64,000 bases of DNA, taken from Yoonia sp. GTDB taxonomy: Bacteria; Pseudomonadota; Alphaproteobacteria; Rhodobacterales; Rhodobacteraceae. The notes beneath the pieces are model-generated. The model did not search any database. It worked only from the letters and a program-made list of their open reading frames with translations, and was not told the origin of the DNA. Where the stretch lies: positions 1 to 64,000 of the forward strand of contig NZ_JACUUJ010000005.1 in NCBI RefSeq assembly GCF_014859355.1, in the 5' to 3' direction. The translations under genes and the position numbers were made by a program. Shown here in pieces: positions 33,258 through 41,515 of the stretch. Each line of letters begins with the position of its first letter. The first letter of the stretch is position 1.

Positions 33258-35059
33258 AACCTGTTGTATTGGCCCTGTCGCGGTCTGGTGAGCCCGTGGC
33301 GCATCGGGTGGCGGCGCTGTTGGGTGCGCAGGTGCATGGTCGTGAAGGGCGGATCGATCAGGCGGATGCCTGTTTTCCCGATGCGCTGGATCATGTTCGT
33401 GATCTGTTTGCGGCTGGCGTGCCGATCATCGGTGTTTGCGCGGCGGGTATCCTTATTCGGGCTGTGGCACCTTTGCTGGCTGACAAGACGACAGAGCCGC
33501 CGGTGATCGCGGTATCGGATGACGGGGCTGTGGTGGTGCCGCTTTTGGGGGGGCATCGTGGGGCGAACCGGCTTGCAGCGCAGATATCGCAGGCGCTGGG
33601 GGCGGTGGCTGCTGTGACCACGGCTGGCGATGTGGCGCTGGGGGTGGCGCTGGATGAACCACCTATCGGCTGGCGGCTGGTTAACCGCGCCGATGCCAAG
33701 GGTGCGATGGCGGCGCTGTTGTCGGGCGGTGGTGCCGATGTGCGCGGTGATGCGCCTTGGCTGGCCGATTTACCCAAGGGCGATGCGGTGCGTGTGTCGG
33801 CGACGATGGATCGTCTGGATGATCTGGGGGGCGCGCATTTGCAGTTTGCCCCGCAGCGGGTGGCGCTGGGTGTGGGGTGTGCCCGTAACTGTGCGCCCGC
33901 TGAATTGGCAGGGTTGGTGCAGGATACGCTGGATGCGGCGGGCATCGCGCCAGAGGCGGTGCATTCGGTGAATACGATCACGCTGAAAGCGGATGAGCCT
34001 GCGATCATTGATCTGGCGTCTGCTTTGGCTGTGCCTTTGCGGTTGTTCGATGCAGAAGAGCTGGAGGCGGAAACGCCACGTTTGGCCAATCCTTCCGATG
34101 TGGTTTTTGCCGAAGTGGGCGCGCACGGCGTATCAGAAGCAGCTGCATTGGCGCAGGCGGGGCCGGACGGGGAATTTCTGCTGACCAAGCGCAAGACGGT
34201 CAATGCGACCTGTGCGTTGGCGGTGACGCCTGAACCTTTGATCGACATGCGGGGGCGCGCGCGCGGGCGACTGTCGGTTGTGGGCATTGGACCAGGTCAG
34301 GCGGCCTGGCGCACGCCAGAGGTGTCGCGGCTGGTGGCCGCGGCGGACGAACTGGTGGGATACGGGTTGTATATTGATTTGCTGGGGCCGCTGGCCGTGG
34401 GCAAGGACCGGTCGGATTTCCCATTGGGCGGGGAAGAGGACCGTTGCCGCTATGCCTTGGAACAGGCGGGTAAGGGGCGCAACGTTGCCCTTGTCTGTTC
34501 GGGGGACGCGGGGATTTACGCGATGGGCGCGTTGGTGTTCGAACTGCTGGATCGGGGGCCGGATCAGATGGGCGTGTCCGCTGCGGCGCGTCGGGTCGAG
34601 GTTGTCTGTTCGCCAGGGGTCAGCGCCTTGCAGGCGGCGGCGGCACGGGCGGGCGCGCCATTGGGCCATGATTTCTGTGCGATTTCCCTTTCGGACTTGC
34701 TGACCCCGCGTGACGATATTGTAATGCGTCTGCGGGCGGCGGCGGCAGGGGATTTTGTTATCGCGTTCTACAACCCCGTGTCGATGCGGCGGCGGACACT
34801 GTTGGCAGAGGCGCGGGATATCCTGTTGCAGCACCGTCCGGCGGATACGCCTGTGATGTTGGCCAGTTCGCTGGGGCGGCCAGAGGAACATATCCGCTAT
34901 CGCCGTTTAGCAGATTTGCAGGTGGATGAGGTGGATATGCTGACTGTGGTGCTGGTCGGGTCGTCGCATTCGCGGCTGGCGCAGCTGGGCACCGGGCCGC
35001 GGATGTATACGCCGCGGGGCTATGCGCGCAAGATTGATGGGGATCTGGCTGTTGGCTGA
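33248..35059 (+). CDS. cobJ: CbiG-CobJ fusion: cobalt-precorrin-5A hydrolase-like domain plus precorrin-3B C17-methyltransferase
   Basis: A 603-residue fusion. Residues about 1-330 match CbiG (GVCAAGILIRAVAPLL, VPLLGGHRGANRLAAQI, then the CobE-like C-terminal part GVGCARNCAPAELAGL). Residues 345-600 are the CobJ/CbiH methylase (LSVVGIGPGQAAWRTPE, VALVCSGDAGIYAMGALVFE, ISLSDLLTPRDDI, DFVIAFYNPVS). CobJ methylates C-17 with ring contraction. CbiG opens the lactone in the anaerobic route. AAAGGGG within cobI precedes the ATG. A repeat unit follows the stop. Confidence 0.9.
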   Translation: MAVKPVVLALSRSGEPVAHRVAALLGAQVHGREGRIDQADACFPDALDHVRDLFAAGVPIIGVCAAGILIRAVAPLLADKTTEPPVIAVSDDGAVVVPLLGGHRGANRLAAQISQALGAVAAVTTAGDVALGVALDEPPIGWRLVNRADAKGAMAALLSGGGADVRGDAPWLADLPKGDAVRVSATMDRLDDLGGAHLQFAPQRVALGVGCARNCAPAELAGLVQDTLDAAGIAPEAVHSVNTITLKADEPAIIDLASALAVPLRLFDAEELEAETPRLANPSDVVFAEVGAHGVSEAAALAQAGPDGEFLLTKRKTVNATCALAVTPEPLIDMRGRARGRLSVVGIGPGQAAWRTPEVSRLVAAADELVGYGLYIDLLGPLAVGKDRSDFPLGGEEDRCRYALEQAGKGRNVALVCSGDAGIYAMGALVFELLDRGPDQMGVSAAARRVEVVCSPGVSALQAAAARAGAPLGHDFCAISLSDLLTPRDDIVMRLRAAAAGDFVIAFYNPVSMRRRTLLAEARDILLQHRPADTPVMLASSLGRPEEHIRYRRLADLQVDEVDMLTVVLVGSSHSRLAQLGTGPRMYTPRGYARKIDGDLAVG

Positions 35060-35061
35060 GC

Positions 35062-35104
35062 GACCCTCCGGGGGGAGTTTTTTGGCCAAGATGAAGCAGG
35101 GGAG
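35062..35104 (+). repeat. Repeat unit copy c: terminator-like hairpin plus Shine-Dalgarno before cobM
   Basis: CTCCGGGGGGAG (hairpin), TTTTTT, GGCCAAGATGAAGCAGGGG and AG. The hairpin plus T-run looks like a terminator for the preceding gene, while the final CAGGGGAG is the Shine-Dalgarno for cobM (ATG at 35111). It is identical over 40 bp to copy d at 39107. Confidence 0.75.
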
Positions 35105-35110
35105 CGGACA

Positions 35111-35884
35111 ATGACGGTTTATTTTATTGGCGCGGGGCCGGGTGACCCGGAATTGCTGACGCTGAAGGCGGCGCGGCTGATCGGGGCCTGCCCGGTTTGT
35201 CTTTATGCCGGGTCGCTGGTGCCAGAAGCGGTGGTGGCCTGTTCGCCGGATGATGCTTTGGTCATGGACACGGCCCCGATGACGCTGGACGCGACGCATG
35301 GTGTTATCGTCGCCGCCCATGCCAAGGGGCAGGATGTAGCGCGGGTGCATTCGGGGGATCCGTCGCTTTATGGGGCGATTGCCGAACAGATCCGGCGGTT
35401 GAAGGCGGATGGCATTGCGTATCAGATCATTCCCGGCGTGCCGGCCTATGCGGCGGCGGCGGCGGCGCTGGGCACGGAACTGACGGTGCCCGAGGTGGCG
35501 CAGTCGATCATTCTGACGCGGATGTCGATGAAATCGACGGGGATGCCTGCGGGTGAGACGCTGGAGAATTTTGCGCGCACGGGGGCGACGCTGGCGATTC
35601 ATCTGGGTATCCGCGCGCTGCGCGAGATCGAACGCCAGTTGGTGCCGTTTTATGGGGCTGATTGTCCGGTGGCGGTGGTCTATCGTGTGGGCTGGCCCGA
35701 TCAGATGATTATTCGCGGCACATTGACGGACGTGCGCGAAAAGGTGCGTGTGGCCAAGATTACCCGCACTGCGTTGATCATGGTGGGGCCGGCGCTAGCT
35801 GATTCGCACGGATTTCCTGATTCAGCGCTTTATGATGCGTCCAAGCCGCATGTGTTACGGCCACGTGTGAAGGCTGATTTATAA
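35111..35884 (+). CDS. cobM: Precorrin-4 C11-methyltransferase
   Basis: A 257-residue tetrapyrrole methylase (VYFIGAGPGDPELLTLKAARL; VARVHSGDPSLYGAIAEQ; IIPGVPAYAAAAAALG; GTLTDVREKVR). It methylates C-11 of (cobalt-)precorrin-4. It is the last gene of the run cbiX-cobH-cobL-cobI-cobJ-cobM. Its ribosome binding site is supplied by the repeat unit. cobK, cobG/cobZ, cobB and cobN are not in the window. Confidence 0.94.
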   Translation: MTVYFIGAGPGDPELLTLKAARLIGACPVCLYAGSLVPEAVVACSPDDALVMDTAPMTLDATHGVIVAAHAKGQDVARVHSGDPSLYGAIAEQIRRLKADGIAYQIIPGVPAYAAAAAALGTELTVPEVAQSIILTRMSMKSTGMPAGETLENFARTGATLAIHLGIRALREIERQLVPFYGADCPVAVVYRVGWPDQMIIRGTLTDVREKVRVAKITRTALIMVGPALADSHGFPDSALYDASKPHVLRPRVKADL

Positions 35885-35967
35885 GGTTTTGCTGCGCTGG
35901 GGCGGGTTTGGTTACTTGAAATTTACATAAATCGGTTCATCTTTGGCCCAATGTGGGGGTGTTTACG

Positions 35968-36315
35968 ATGTATGAATTTTTACCAGCAGCGGTGCGACAA
36001 GGTTTAGAGGATGCGCGCAAGGCCGCGCTGAAACGCAAGGACCGTCTGTCTGTGCATGATGGCGACGATGTGCACCGCATCCGGCGGTTCTGGGATGGGG
36101 GCTTTGCCCTTGATATTGTAGGGTCGGATCGTTTGCGCGGGCATGTCGATATATATGACGGGCCAAAGCATCTGTATCAGTGTCTGGTCATGTCTTCGGT
36201 GGATGACGGGGACGAACGGGTGTTTGAATTCAAGTGGTTGACGCCCGTCGCGGACCGGCCCGCCGCAGATTTCGTGCGGCCGGATTTTGCCCCGGCCGGT
36301 TTGATCGAAGGATGA
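35968..36315 (+). CDS. Conserved-looking protein of unknown function
   Basis: A 115-residue soluble protein (MYEFLPAAVRQGLEDARKAALKRKDRL, seen as a helical basic start, then HRIRRFWDGGFALDIVGSDRLRGHVDIYDGPKHLYQCLV and VFEFKWLTPVADRPAADFVRP). The mixed beta pattern suggests a small domain; no family recognised. GGGGGT precedes the ATG at 35968. It is convergent with the PatB-type gene. Confidence 0.7.
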   Translation: MYEFLPAAVRQGLEDARKAALKRKDRLSVHDGDDVHRIRRFWDGGFALDIVGSDRLRGHVDIYDGPKHLYQCLVMSSVDDGDERVFEFKWLTPVADRPAADFVRPDFAPAGLIEG

Positions 36316-36329
36316 TTTGCGCCTGACAG

Positions 36330-37499
36330 CTATTGCAGATCCGCGAATGCCTTTTGCAACCTGGTCACGGCGTCAGAAATCTGTGCCCGTGATGCGCCAA
36401 GGTTGAAGCGCAGAAAGTTGTCGCCGCCCTTGCCGAAGGTCGATCCGTGGTTGGCGGCAATTTTTGCGACCTGTTCGACCCGGCGGGTGAATTCGTCGCG
36501 GCTCATCCCTGTGTTCGCGAAATTGACCCAGGCAAGATAGGTGGATTCCAGTGGCATCGCGGTGACGCCGGGGATGGCATTTACACCTGCGTCAAAGATC
36601 TTGCGGTTTTCTTCAAGATAGGCGCGCAGTTCATCCACCCAGTCGGCGCCTTCGGGGGAATAGGCGGCGGTGGCCATATGCAGGCCAAAGCTGTTAGGCG
36701 AAATACCCAAGGCCGCCATCCGCGCTGCGAATCGCGCCCGCAGGTCGGGGTCTGCGATAATCACATTGCCGACGTGGCTGCCTGCGATGTTGAAGGTTTT
36801 GGTGGTTGCCGTCATCATCACCAACCGGTCGGTCACGCCGTCGATATTCGCCATTGGGATATGCGTGTAGCCAGGCATTGTCAGGTCGTGGTGAATTTCG
36901 TCGGACACAAGGATCAGGTCGTGGCGTTTGGCAAAACCCGCAACCGCCTGCAGTTCGGCGTGGGTCCAGACGCGCCCGCCCGGGTTATGTGGTGAACACA
37001 GGATCAACATCCGTTCGTTGCCGGTCATCTGGGCATCGTAGGTGGTGAAATCCATCTCGTAGCGGCCGGCATTGTTGACCAGCTCACATTCCACCACCTG
37101 TCGTCCGGCAGCTTTGATCACGCGCGCAAAGGCGTGATAGACAGGCGTGAACAACACCACCCCGTCGCCGGGCTTGGTGAAGCTGTCCACACATATCGCT
37201 GTGCCGTTGACCAGCCCGTGTGTGGTAAAAATCCAGGACGGATCAATCTGCCAGCCATGGCGGATGTTCATCCACCATTTAATCGCGTTCAAATAGGCGC
37301 CTTCATCGCCAAAATAGCCGTAAACCCCATGATCGTGCATCTGTTGCACCGCGTCTTGGATGCAATCGGGTGCGCGGAATTCCATATCGGCGACCCACAT
37401 GGCGATCCCGTCATCGGGGCTGACGCCATAGGTTTTTTCCATCCCGTCCCATTTTACACAGTGGGTGTTGCGGCGATCCGGGGTGGTGTCGAATGTCAT
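36330..37499 (-). CDS. MalY/PatB family PLP-dependent aminotransferase or cystathionine beta-lyase
   Basis: A 389-residue fold-type I PLP enzyme: VADMEFRAPDCI, CSPHNPGGRVW, SDEIHHDLTMPG, and the PLP lysine in TATTKTFNIAGSHVGN. MalY/PatB proteins usually act as C-S beta-lyases that produce homocysteine and pyruvate, and some are aminotransferases. The ATG at 37499 has GGAG upstream; the frame is open further to 37874 without support and runs against the deformylase gene. It is divergent from def. Confidence 0.88.
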   Translation of the reverse strand: MTFDTTPDRRNTHCVKWDGMEKTYGVSPDDGIAMWVADMEFRAPDCIQDAVQQMHDHGVYGYFGDEGAYLNAIKWWMNIRHGWQIDPSWIFTTHGLVNGTAICVDSFTKPGDGVVLFTPVYHAFARVIKAAGRQVVECELVNNAGRYEMDFTTYDAQMTGNERMLILCSPHNPGGRVWTHAELQAVAGFAKRHDLILVSDEIHHDLTMPGYTHIPMANIDGVTDRLVMMTATTKTFNIAGSHVGNVIIADPDLRARFAARMAALGISPNSFGLHMATAAYSPEGADWVDELRAYLEENRKIFDAGVNAIPGVTAMPLESTYLAWVNFANTGMSRDEFTRRVEQVAKIAANHGSTFGKGGDNFLRFNLGASRAQISDAVTRLQKAFADLQ

Positions 37500-37608
37500 G
37501 GGGCTCTCCGTTATTGTCGGTGCCAAGGTGGGACGATGCGCGGGCAGGTGCAAGGCGAATTTCGCCGTGATCTTGCGATACGCGCCGCGACCGACTAAAT
37601 GACCCGTC

Positions 37609-38130
37609 ATGGCTTTGAAGAACATCCTGATCCATCCTGATCCCCGGCTGAAAAAGGTGGCCGATCCCGTGGCGTCGGTCACGGAAGATCTGCGCCGTCT
37701 GGCCGATGACATGCTGGAAACCATGTATGATGCGCCCGGTATCGGGCTGGCGGCACCGCAGGTGGCGGTGATGAACCGTCTGATCGTGATGGATTGCGAA
37801 AAGGGCGAGGATGCGACCCCCGACCCGATAGTGTTGATCAACCCGCAGGTTTTGTGGACGTCAGAGGAGCGCAATGTCTATGAAGAAGGCTGCCTGTCGA
37901 TCCCCGAACAATACGCCGAGGTCGAACGCCCTGCCGAGGTTGAAGTGGCGTGGATGGACCTGGCCGGTAAAACCCGTCGCGAACGCTTTGACGGGTTGTG
38001 GGCAACTTGCGTGCAGCACGAGATTGACCATCTGGATGGCAGGCTGTTCATCGATTATCTGAAACCGCTGCGACGCCAGATGATCACCCGTAAGATGCAA
38101 AAGCTGAAACGCGAAATGGCGCGGGCCTGA
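37609..38130 (+). CDS. def: Peptide deformylase (canonical copy)
   Basis: A 173-residue metallohydrolase that removes the formyl group from nascent N-terminal fMet. All three motifs are intact: GIGLAAPQV (44-52), EGCLSIP (C95 metal ligand) and QHEIDHLDG (H137, E138, H141). It is the first of three tandem deformylase genes that precede fmt, so formylation and deformylation enzymes are grouped. Confidence 0.96.
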   Translation: MALKNILIHPDPRLKKVADPVASVTEDLRRLADDMLETMYDAPGIGLAAPQVAVMNRLIVMDCEKGEDATPDPIVLINPQVLWTSEERNVYEEGCLSIPEQYAEVERPAEVEVAWMDLAGKTRRERFDGLWATCVQHEIDHLDGRLFIDYLKPLRRQMITRKMQKLKREMARA

Positions 38131-38134
38131 ACCC

Positions 38135-38596
38135 GTGCCGGTGCGCACCCTATGCTTTGACGGGGATCCTGTGCTTCGCGGTATCGCGGCACCGGTTTTG
38201 CAGTTTGGTGCTGACCTGGATGTACTGGTCACTGATTTGTTCGCAACGATGTATGACAGCAAGGGGCGCGGGTTGGCAGCACCGCAGGTTGGTGTGTCGC
38301 TGCGCGTGTTCGTGACCGACACCGACTGGAAAGAGGCCGCGCCGAGCCCCATGGCATTCGTGAACCCTGAAATTATTGCCACCGCCCCAGAGCAGCATTG
38401 CGGCCCCGAGGCGTGCCTGTCGATCCCGGGCCGCACGTTCGATGTCATGCGCTCGGTCTGGGTTGATCTGGGCTGGACCAGCCTTGCCGGGCTTCGGCAG
38501 ACTGCCCGGTTTCATGGGGTTGGTGCGGTTTGTGTCTGTCACGAATTGGACCATTTGAACGGTATTCTGATCACCGAAAGCGGGACTGAAATATGA
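38135..38596 (+). CDS. Peptide deformylase paralogue 2
   Basis: A 153-residue deformylase homologue starting with GTG four bases after the first copy. GRGLAAPQV, EACLSIP (C94, with Ala in place of Gly) and CHELDHLNG (H136, E137, H140) keep the metal ligands and catalytic Glu but deviate in flanking positions, and the basic C-terminal helix of the canonical copy is missing. It is probably an active or partly active deformylase; substrate preference unknown. The stop overlaps the third copy (ATGA). Confidence 0.88.
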   Translation: MPVRTLCFDGDPVLRGIAAPVLQFGADLDVLVTDLFATMYDSKGRGLAAPQVGVSLRVFVTDTDWKEAAPSPMAFVNPEIIATAPEQHCGPEACLSIPGRTFDVMRSVWVDLGWTSLAGLRQTARFHGVGAVCVCHELDHLNGILITESGTEI

Positions 38597-39090
38597 CGCA
38601 TCGTCCCTATGTGATGTGGCCGCATCCGGTGCTGCGCACCCTCGCAGCGCCTGTGGATGCCGTGACTGATGACATCCGCGCGATCTGGGATGAGATGATC
38701 ATTGCGATGGACACGATGCCGGGCGTTGGTCTGGCCGCACCGCAACTGGGGATTGGCTTGGCGTTGGCTGTTGTCGATGCATCCGAGGCGCGGGGGCAGG
38801 CGGTGCGCATGGCGAACCCTGTTGTCCTTCACGCCAGTGCCATGTTGCGCGATCATGAGGAAGGGTCGCCCAATCTAGCCGGTGTCTGGGCCAGGGTCAG
38901 CCGCCCGCGCGCGGTGACGGTGCGGTTTCTGAACGCCGGTGGCGTGACAGAGGAACGGGATTTTGTCGGGCTTTGGGCCACGTCGGTGCAGCATCAGATC
39001 GACCATCTGGCGGGGCGGATGTTTTTTGACAGGCTGGGGCGGGTCAAGCGCGATATGCTGATCAAGAAGGCACGCAAACTGCACCGTTAG
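38593..39090 (+). CDS. Peptide deformylase-like protein 3, catalytic residues lost
   Basis: A 165-residue deformylase fold with GVGLAAPQL intact. The second motif reads EGSPNLAG, replacing the cysteine metal ligand (position 92 is Ser), and the third reads QHQIDHLAG, with Gln135 replacing the catalytic glutamate. It retains the two histidines and a basic C-terminus. Hydrolysis by the usual mechanism is unlikely. A structural or regulatory role, or partnership with the other two copies, is possible. Confidence 0.88.
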   Translation: MTHRPYVMWPHPVLRTLAAPVDAVTDDIRAIWDEMIIAMDTMPGVGLAAPQLGIGLALAVVDASEARGQAVRMANPVVLHASAMLRDHEEGSPNLAGVWARVSRPRAVTVRFLNAGGVTEERDFVGLWATSVQHQIDHLAGRMFFDRLGRVKRDMLIKKARKLHR

Positions 39091-39106
39091 AGCGTGGGAT
39101 TGGCCG

Positions 39107-39147
39107 GCCCTCCGGGGGGAGTTTTTTGGCCAAGATGAAGCAGGGGA
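39107..39147 (+). repeat. Repeat unit copy d: terminator-like hairpin plus Shine-Dalgarno before fmt
   Basis: CTCCGGGGGGAG, TTTTTT, GGCCAAGATGAAGCAGGGG, AG. It is identical over 40 bp to copy c before cobM, and again its end provides the Shine-Dalgarno of the next gene. Confidence 0.75.
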
Positions 39148-39156
39148 GCTTTGATG

Positions 39157-40062
39157 ATGCGGCTGGTCTTTATGGGAACGCCAGATTTTTCGGTGCCGGT
39201 GCTGGATGCGCTGGTGGCCGCAGGGCACGAGGTTGTGGCGGTTTATTGCCAGCCGCCCCGGCCCGCTGGGCGCGGCAAGAAGGACCGCCCGAGCCCCGTT
39301 CAGCTGCGTGCCGAAGCGCTGGGTCTGCCGGTGCGCTGCCCGGTGTCGTTGAAAGGGGCCGAAGCGCAGGCGGATTTTGCGGGGCTGAGGGCGGATGTGG
39401 CGGTGGTTGTGGCCTATGGGTTGATCTTGCCGCAGGCGGTGCTGGATGCGCCGCAACACGGCTGTCTGAATATTCATGCGTCACTGTTGCCGCGTTGGCG
39501 GGGGGCCGCGCCGATCCATCGCGCGGTGATGGCGGGGGATACGCAGACCGGCGTTTGCATCATGCAGATGGAGGCCGGTCTGGATACTGGGGCTGTGCTG
39601 TTGCGCGAAGCGACGGATATTGGCCCCGAAGAGACGACCGGCGATCTGCATGACCGGTTGTCGGCCATGGGCGCCCGTCTGGTGGTTGTGGCGCTGGATC
39701 GGTTGTCTGACCTGATGCCGCAACCGCAGCCTGATGATGGCGTGACCTATGCCGCCAAAATAGACAAGGCCGAGGCGCGGGTTAACTGGACACAACCGGC
39801 GATGCAGGTGGACCGGCTGATCCGGGGGCTGTCGCCCTTTCCCGGTGCGTGGTGCGTTGTCGCGGGTGAGCGTGTGAAGCTGCTGCGGTCGCGTTTGGTG
39901 GATGGGGCCGGTGCGCCGGGTCAGGTGCTGGGTGGCTTTACCATCGCCAGTGGGAATGGCGCTGTTGAAATCACGCAGGTGCAGCGCGCGGGCAAAAGGC
40001 CGATGGAAGCGTCCGAGGCATTGCGCGGCCTGAACTTGCCGTCGATGCTGGATGGTGATTGA
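39157..40062 (+). CDS. fmt: Methionyl-tRNA formyltransferase
   Basis: A 301-residue enzyme that formylates initiator Met-tRNA with 10-formyl-THF. [16 protein letters not shown] at the start, [20 protein letters not shown] with the active-site His and Arg, a 10-residue-class [19 protein letters not shown], and a C-terminal OB-like domain are present. ATG at 39157 is eight bases from GGGGAG; an ATG three bases earlier is also possible. The ribosome site lies in repeat copy d. Confidence 0.95.
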   Translation: MRLVFMGTPDFSVPVLDALVAAGHEVVAVYCQPPRPAGRGKKDRPSPVQLRAEALGLPVRCPVSLKGAEAQADFAGLRADVAVVVAYGLILPQAVLDAPQHGCLNIHASLLPRWRGAAPIHRAVMAGDTQTGVCIMQMEAGLDTGAVLLREATDIGPEETTGDLHDRLSAMGARLVVVALDRLSDLMPQPQPDDGVTYAAKIDKAEARVNWTQPAMQVDRLIRGLSPFPGAWCVVAGERVKLLRSRLVDGAGAPGQVLGGFTIASGNGAVEITQVQRAGKRPMEASEALRGLNLPSMLDGD

Positions 40063-40168
40063 TCCGCCGCGCAGTCATAGATAGGATCGCGCTGTGGCGA
40101 TGGCGTCGTCGCGCATTTCCCTGTTTTCCATGTCCTGAACGCCGGGACCTTTTTCAAAAGGGTCTGAC

Positions 40169-41374
40169 ATGACTGCACGTCTGCAATTCTATCGTTTTCA
40201 TCAGGGTGACAAGGTTTTGCCCTTTGCCGCGTCGGAATATGATGCGCGTCTGGCTGGCCTGCGGGCGATTATGGCCGACAAGGGGATCGAGGCTGTCGTT
40301 TTCACCTCGATGCATAATATCGCCTATTATGCGGGTTTCCTTTATTGCAGTTTTGGTCGCCCTTACGGGCTTGTGGTGACACCGACCGAAAGCGTGACGA
40401 TTTCGGCGGGCATTGATGCTGCCCAGCCTTGGCGCCGGTCGCATGGCGACAATATAACCTATACCGACTGGCAGCGCGGCAATTACTGGCGCGCGATCCG
40501 GTCGGTGACGGGGCTGGGCAAGGTGATTGGTTACGAATCCGATCACATGACCGTTGCCACCCGCATGGCCCTGCGTGACGATTTGCAACCGGCCCGGTTG
40601 GTGGATGTTGCAGCGCAGACCATGACGCAGCGGATGCATAAATCGCCAGCCGAACTGGACCTGATCCGCGCCGGTGCGGCGGTGGCCGATGTGGGTGGCT
40701 ACGCCATGCGCGACGCCATCAAGCCCGGCGTGCGCGAAATTGACGTGGCCATGGCGGGCCGTGATGCGATGGAGCTGGAAATTGCGAAACGCTTTCCCGG
40801 TGCCGAATATCGCGATACTTGGGTCTGGTTCCAATCCGGTATCAACACCGATGGGGCGCATAACCCGGTCACGTCGCGGGTGCTTGAACACGGCGATATC
40901 CTGTCGCTGAACGCATTCCCGATGATCAGCGGCTATTACACAGCCTTGGAACGCACTTTGTTCGTGGGCGCGGTGGATAATGCATCGCGCGCGATCTGGG
41001 AAGCAAACGTCGCTGCCCATGAATACGGTATGTCCTTGCTGGTGCCGGGGGCAAAGTGTTCTGATGTCACTGCAAAGATCAACGCGTTTTTCGAGGCGCG
41101 TGATCTGCTGCAATACCGCACCTTTGGCTATGGCCATTCCTTTGGGGTTCTGTCGCATTACTATGGCCGCGAGGCGGGGCTGGAGCTGCGAGAAGATATC
41201 GACACGGTGCTTGAACCCGGCATGGTGATCAGCATGGAGCCGATGCTGACCATTCCCGAGGCGCAGCCGGGGGCGGGTGGATACCGCGAACACGATATCC
41301 TGTTCATCACCGCAGAGGGGAACGAGGATGTCACCCGCTATCCTTACGGTCCGGATTTCAACGTTGTGGGGTAA
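40169..41374 (+). CDS. Creatinase (creatine amidinohydrolase)
   Basis: A 401-residue pita-bread fold protein. DTWVWFQSGINTDGAHNPVT, SLNAFPMISGYYTALERTLF, FGYGHSFGVLSHYYGREAG and EPGMVISMEPMLTIPE follow the Pseudomonas creatinase sequence closely as I remember it, and the length (403 there) agrees. Creatinase hydrolyses creatine to sarcosine and urea and, unlike other M24 proteins, needs no metal. AAAGGG precedes the ATG. No sarcosine oxidase or creatininase lies nearby. A related M24 dipeptidase is less likely. Confidence 0.85.
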   Translation: MTARLQFYRFHQGDKVLPFAASEYDARLAGLRAIMADKGIEAVVFTSMHNIAYYAGFLYCSFGRPYGLVVTPTESVTISAGIDAAQPWRRSHGDNITYTDWQRGNYWRAIRSVTGLGKVIGYESDHMTVATRMALRDDLQPARLVDVAAQTMTQRMHKSPAELDLIRAGAAVADVGGYAMRDAIKPGVREIDVAMAGRDAMELEIAKRFPGAEYRDTWVWFQSGINTDGAHNPVTSRVLEHGDILSLNAFPMISGYYTALERTLFVGAVDNASRAIWEANVAAHEYGMSLLVPGAKCSDVTAKINAFFEARDLLQYRTFGYGHSFGVLSHYYGREAGLELREDIDTVLEPGMVISMEPMLTIPEAQPGAGGYREHDILFITAEGNEDVTRYPYGPDFNVVG

Positions 41375-41445
41375 TGCGCACCGGGGAACCTGACTTTTCG
41401 CGGGTTTATCGGCCTGATTGTCACGTTTTGTCACGTCTGTGCGGG

Positions 41446-41464
41446 AACCCGCCGGTGCGGGTTT
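41446..41464 (+). terminator. Weak terminator-like hairpin after creatinase
   Basis: AACCCGC-CGGT-GCGGGTT is a perfect seven-pair hairpin followed by only TCACC, so termination would be weak. It lies 72 bp after the creatinase stop and 52 bp before the next start. Confidence 0.35.
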
Positions 41465-41515
41465 CACCAATCCCCAACAGGGTGTTAAGACAAGATTCGA
41501 TAAATTGGGGTTTGA

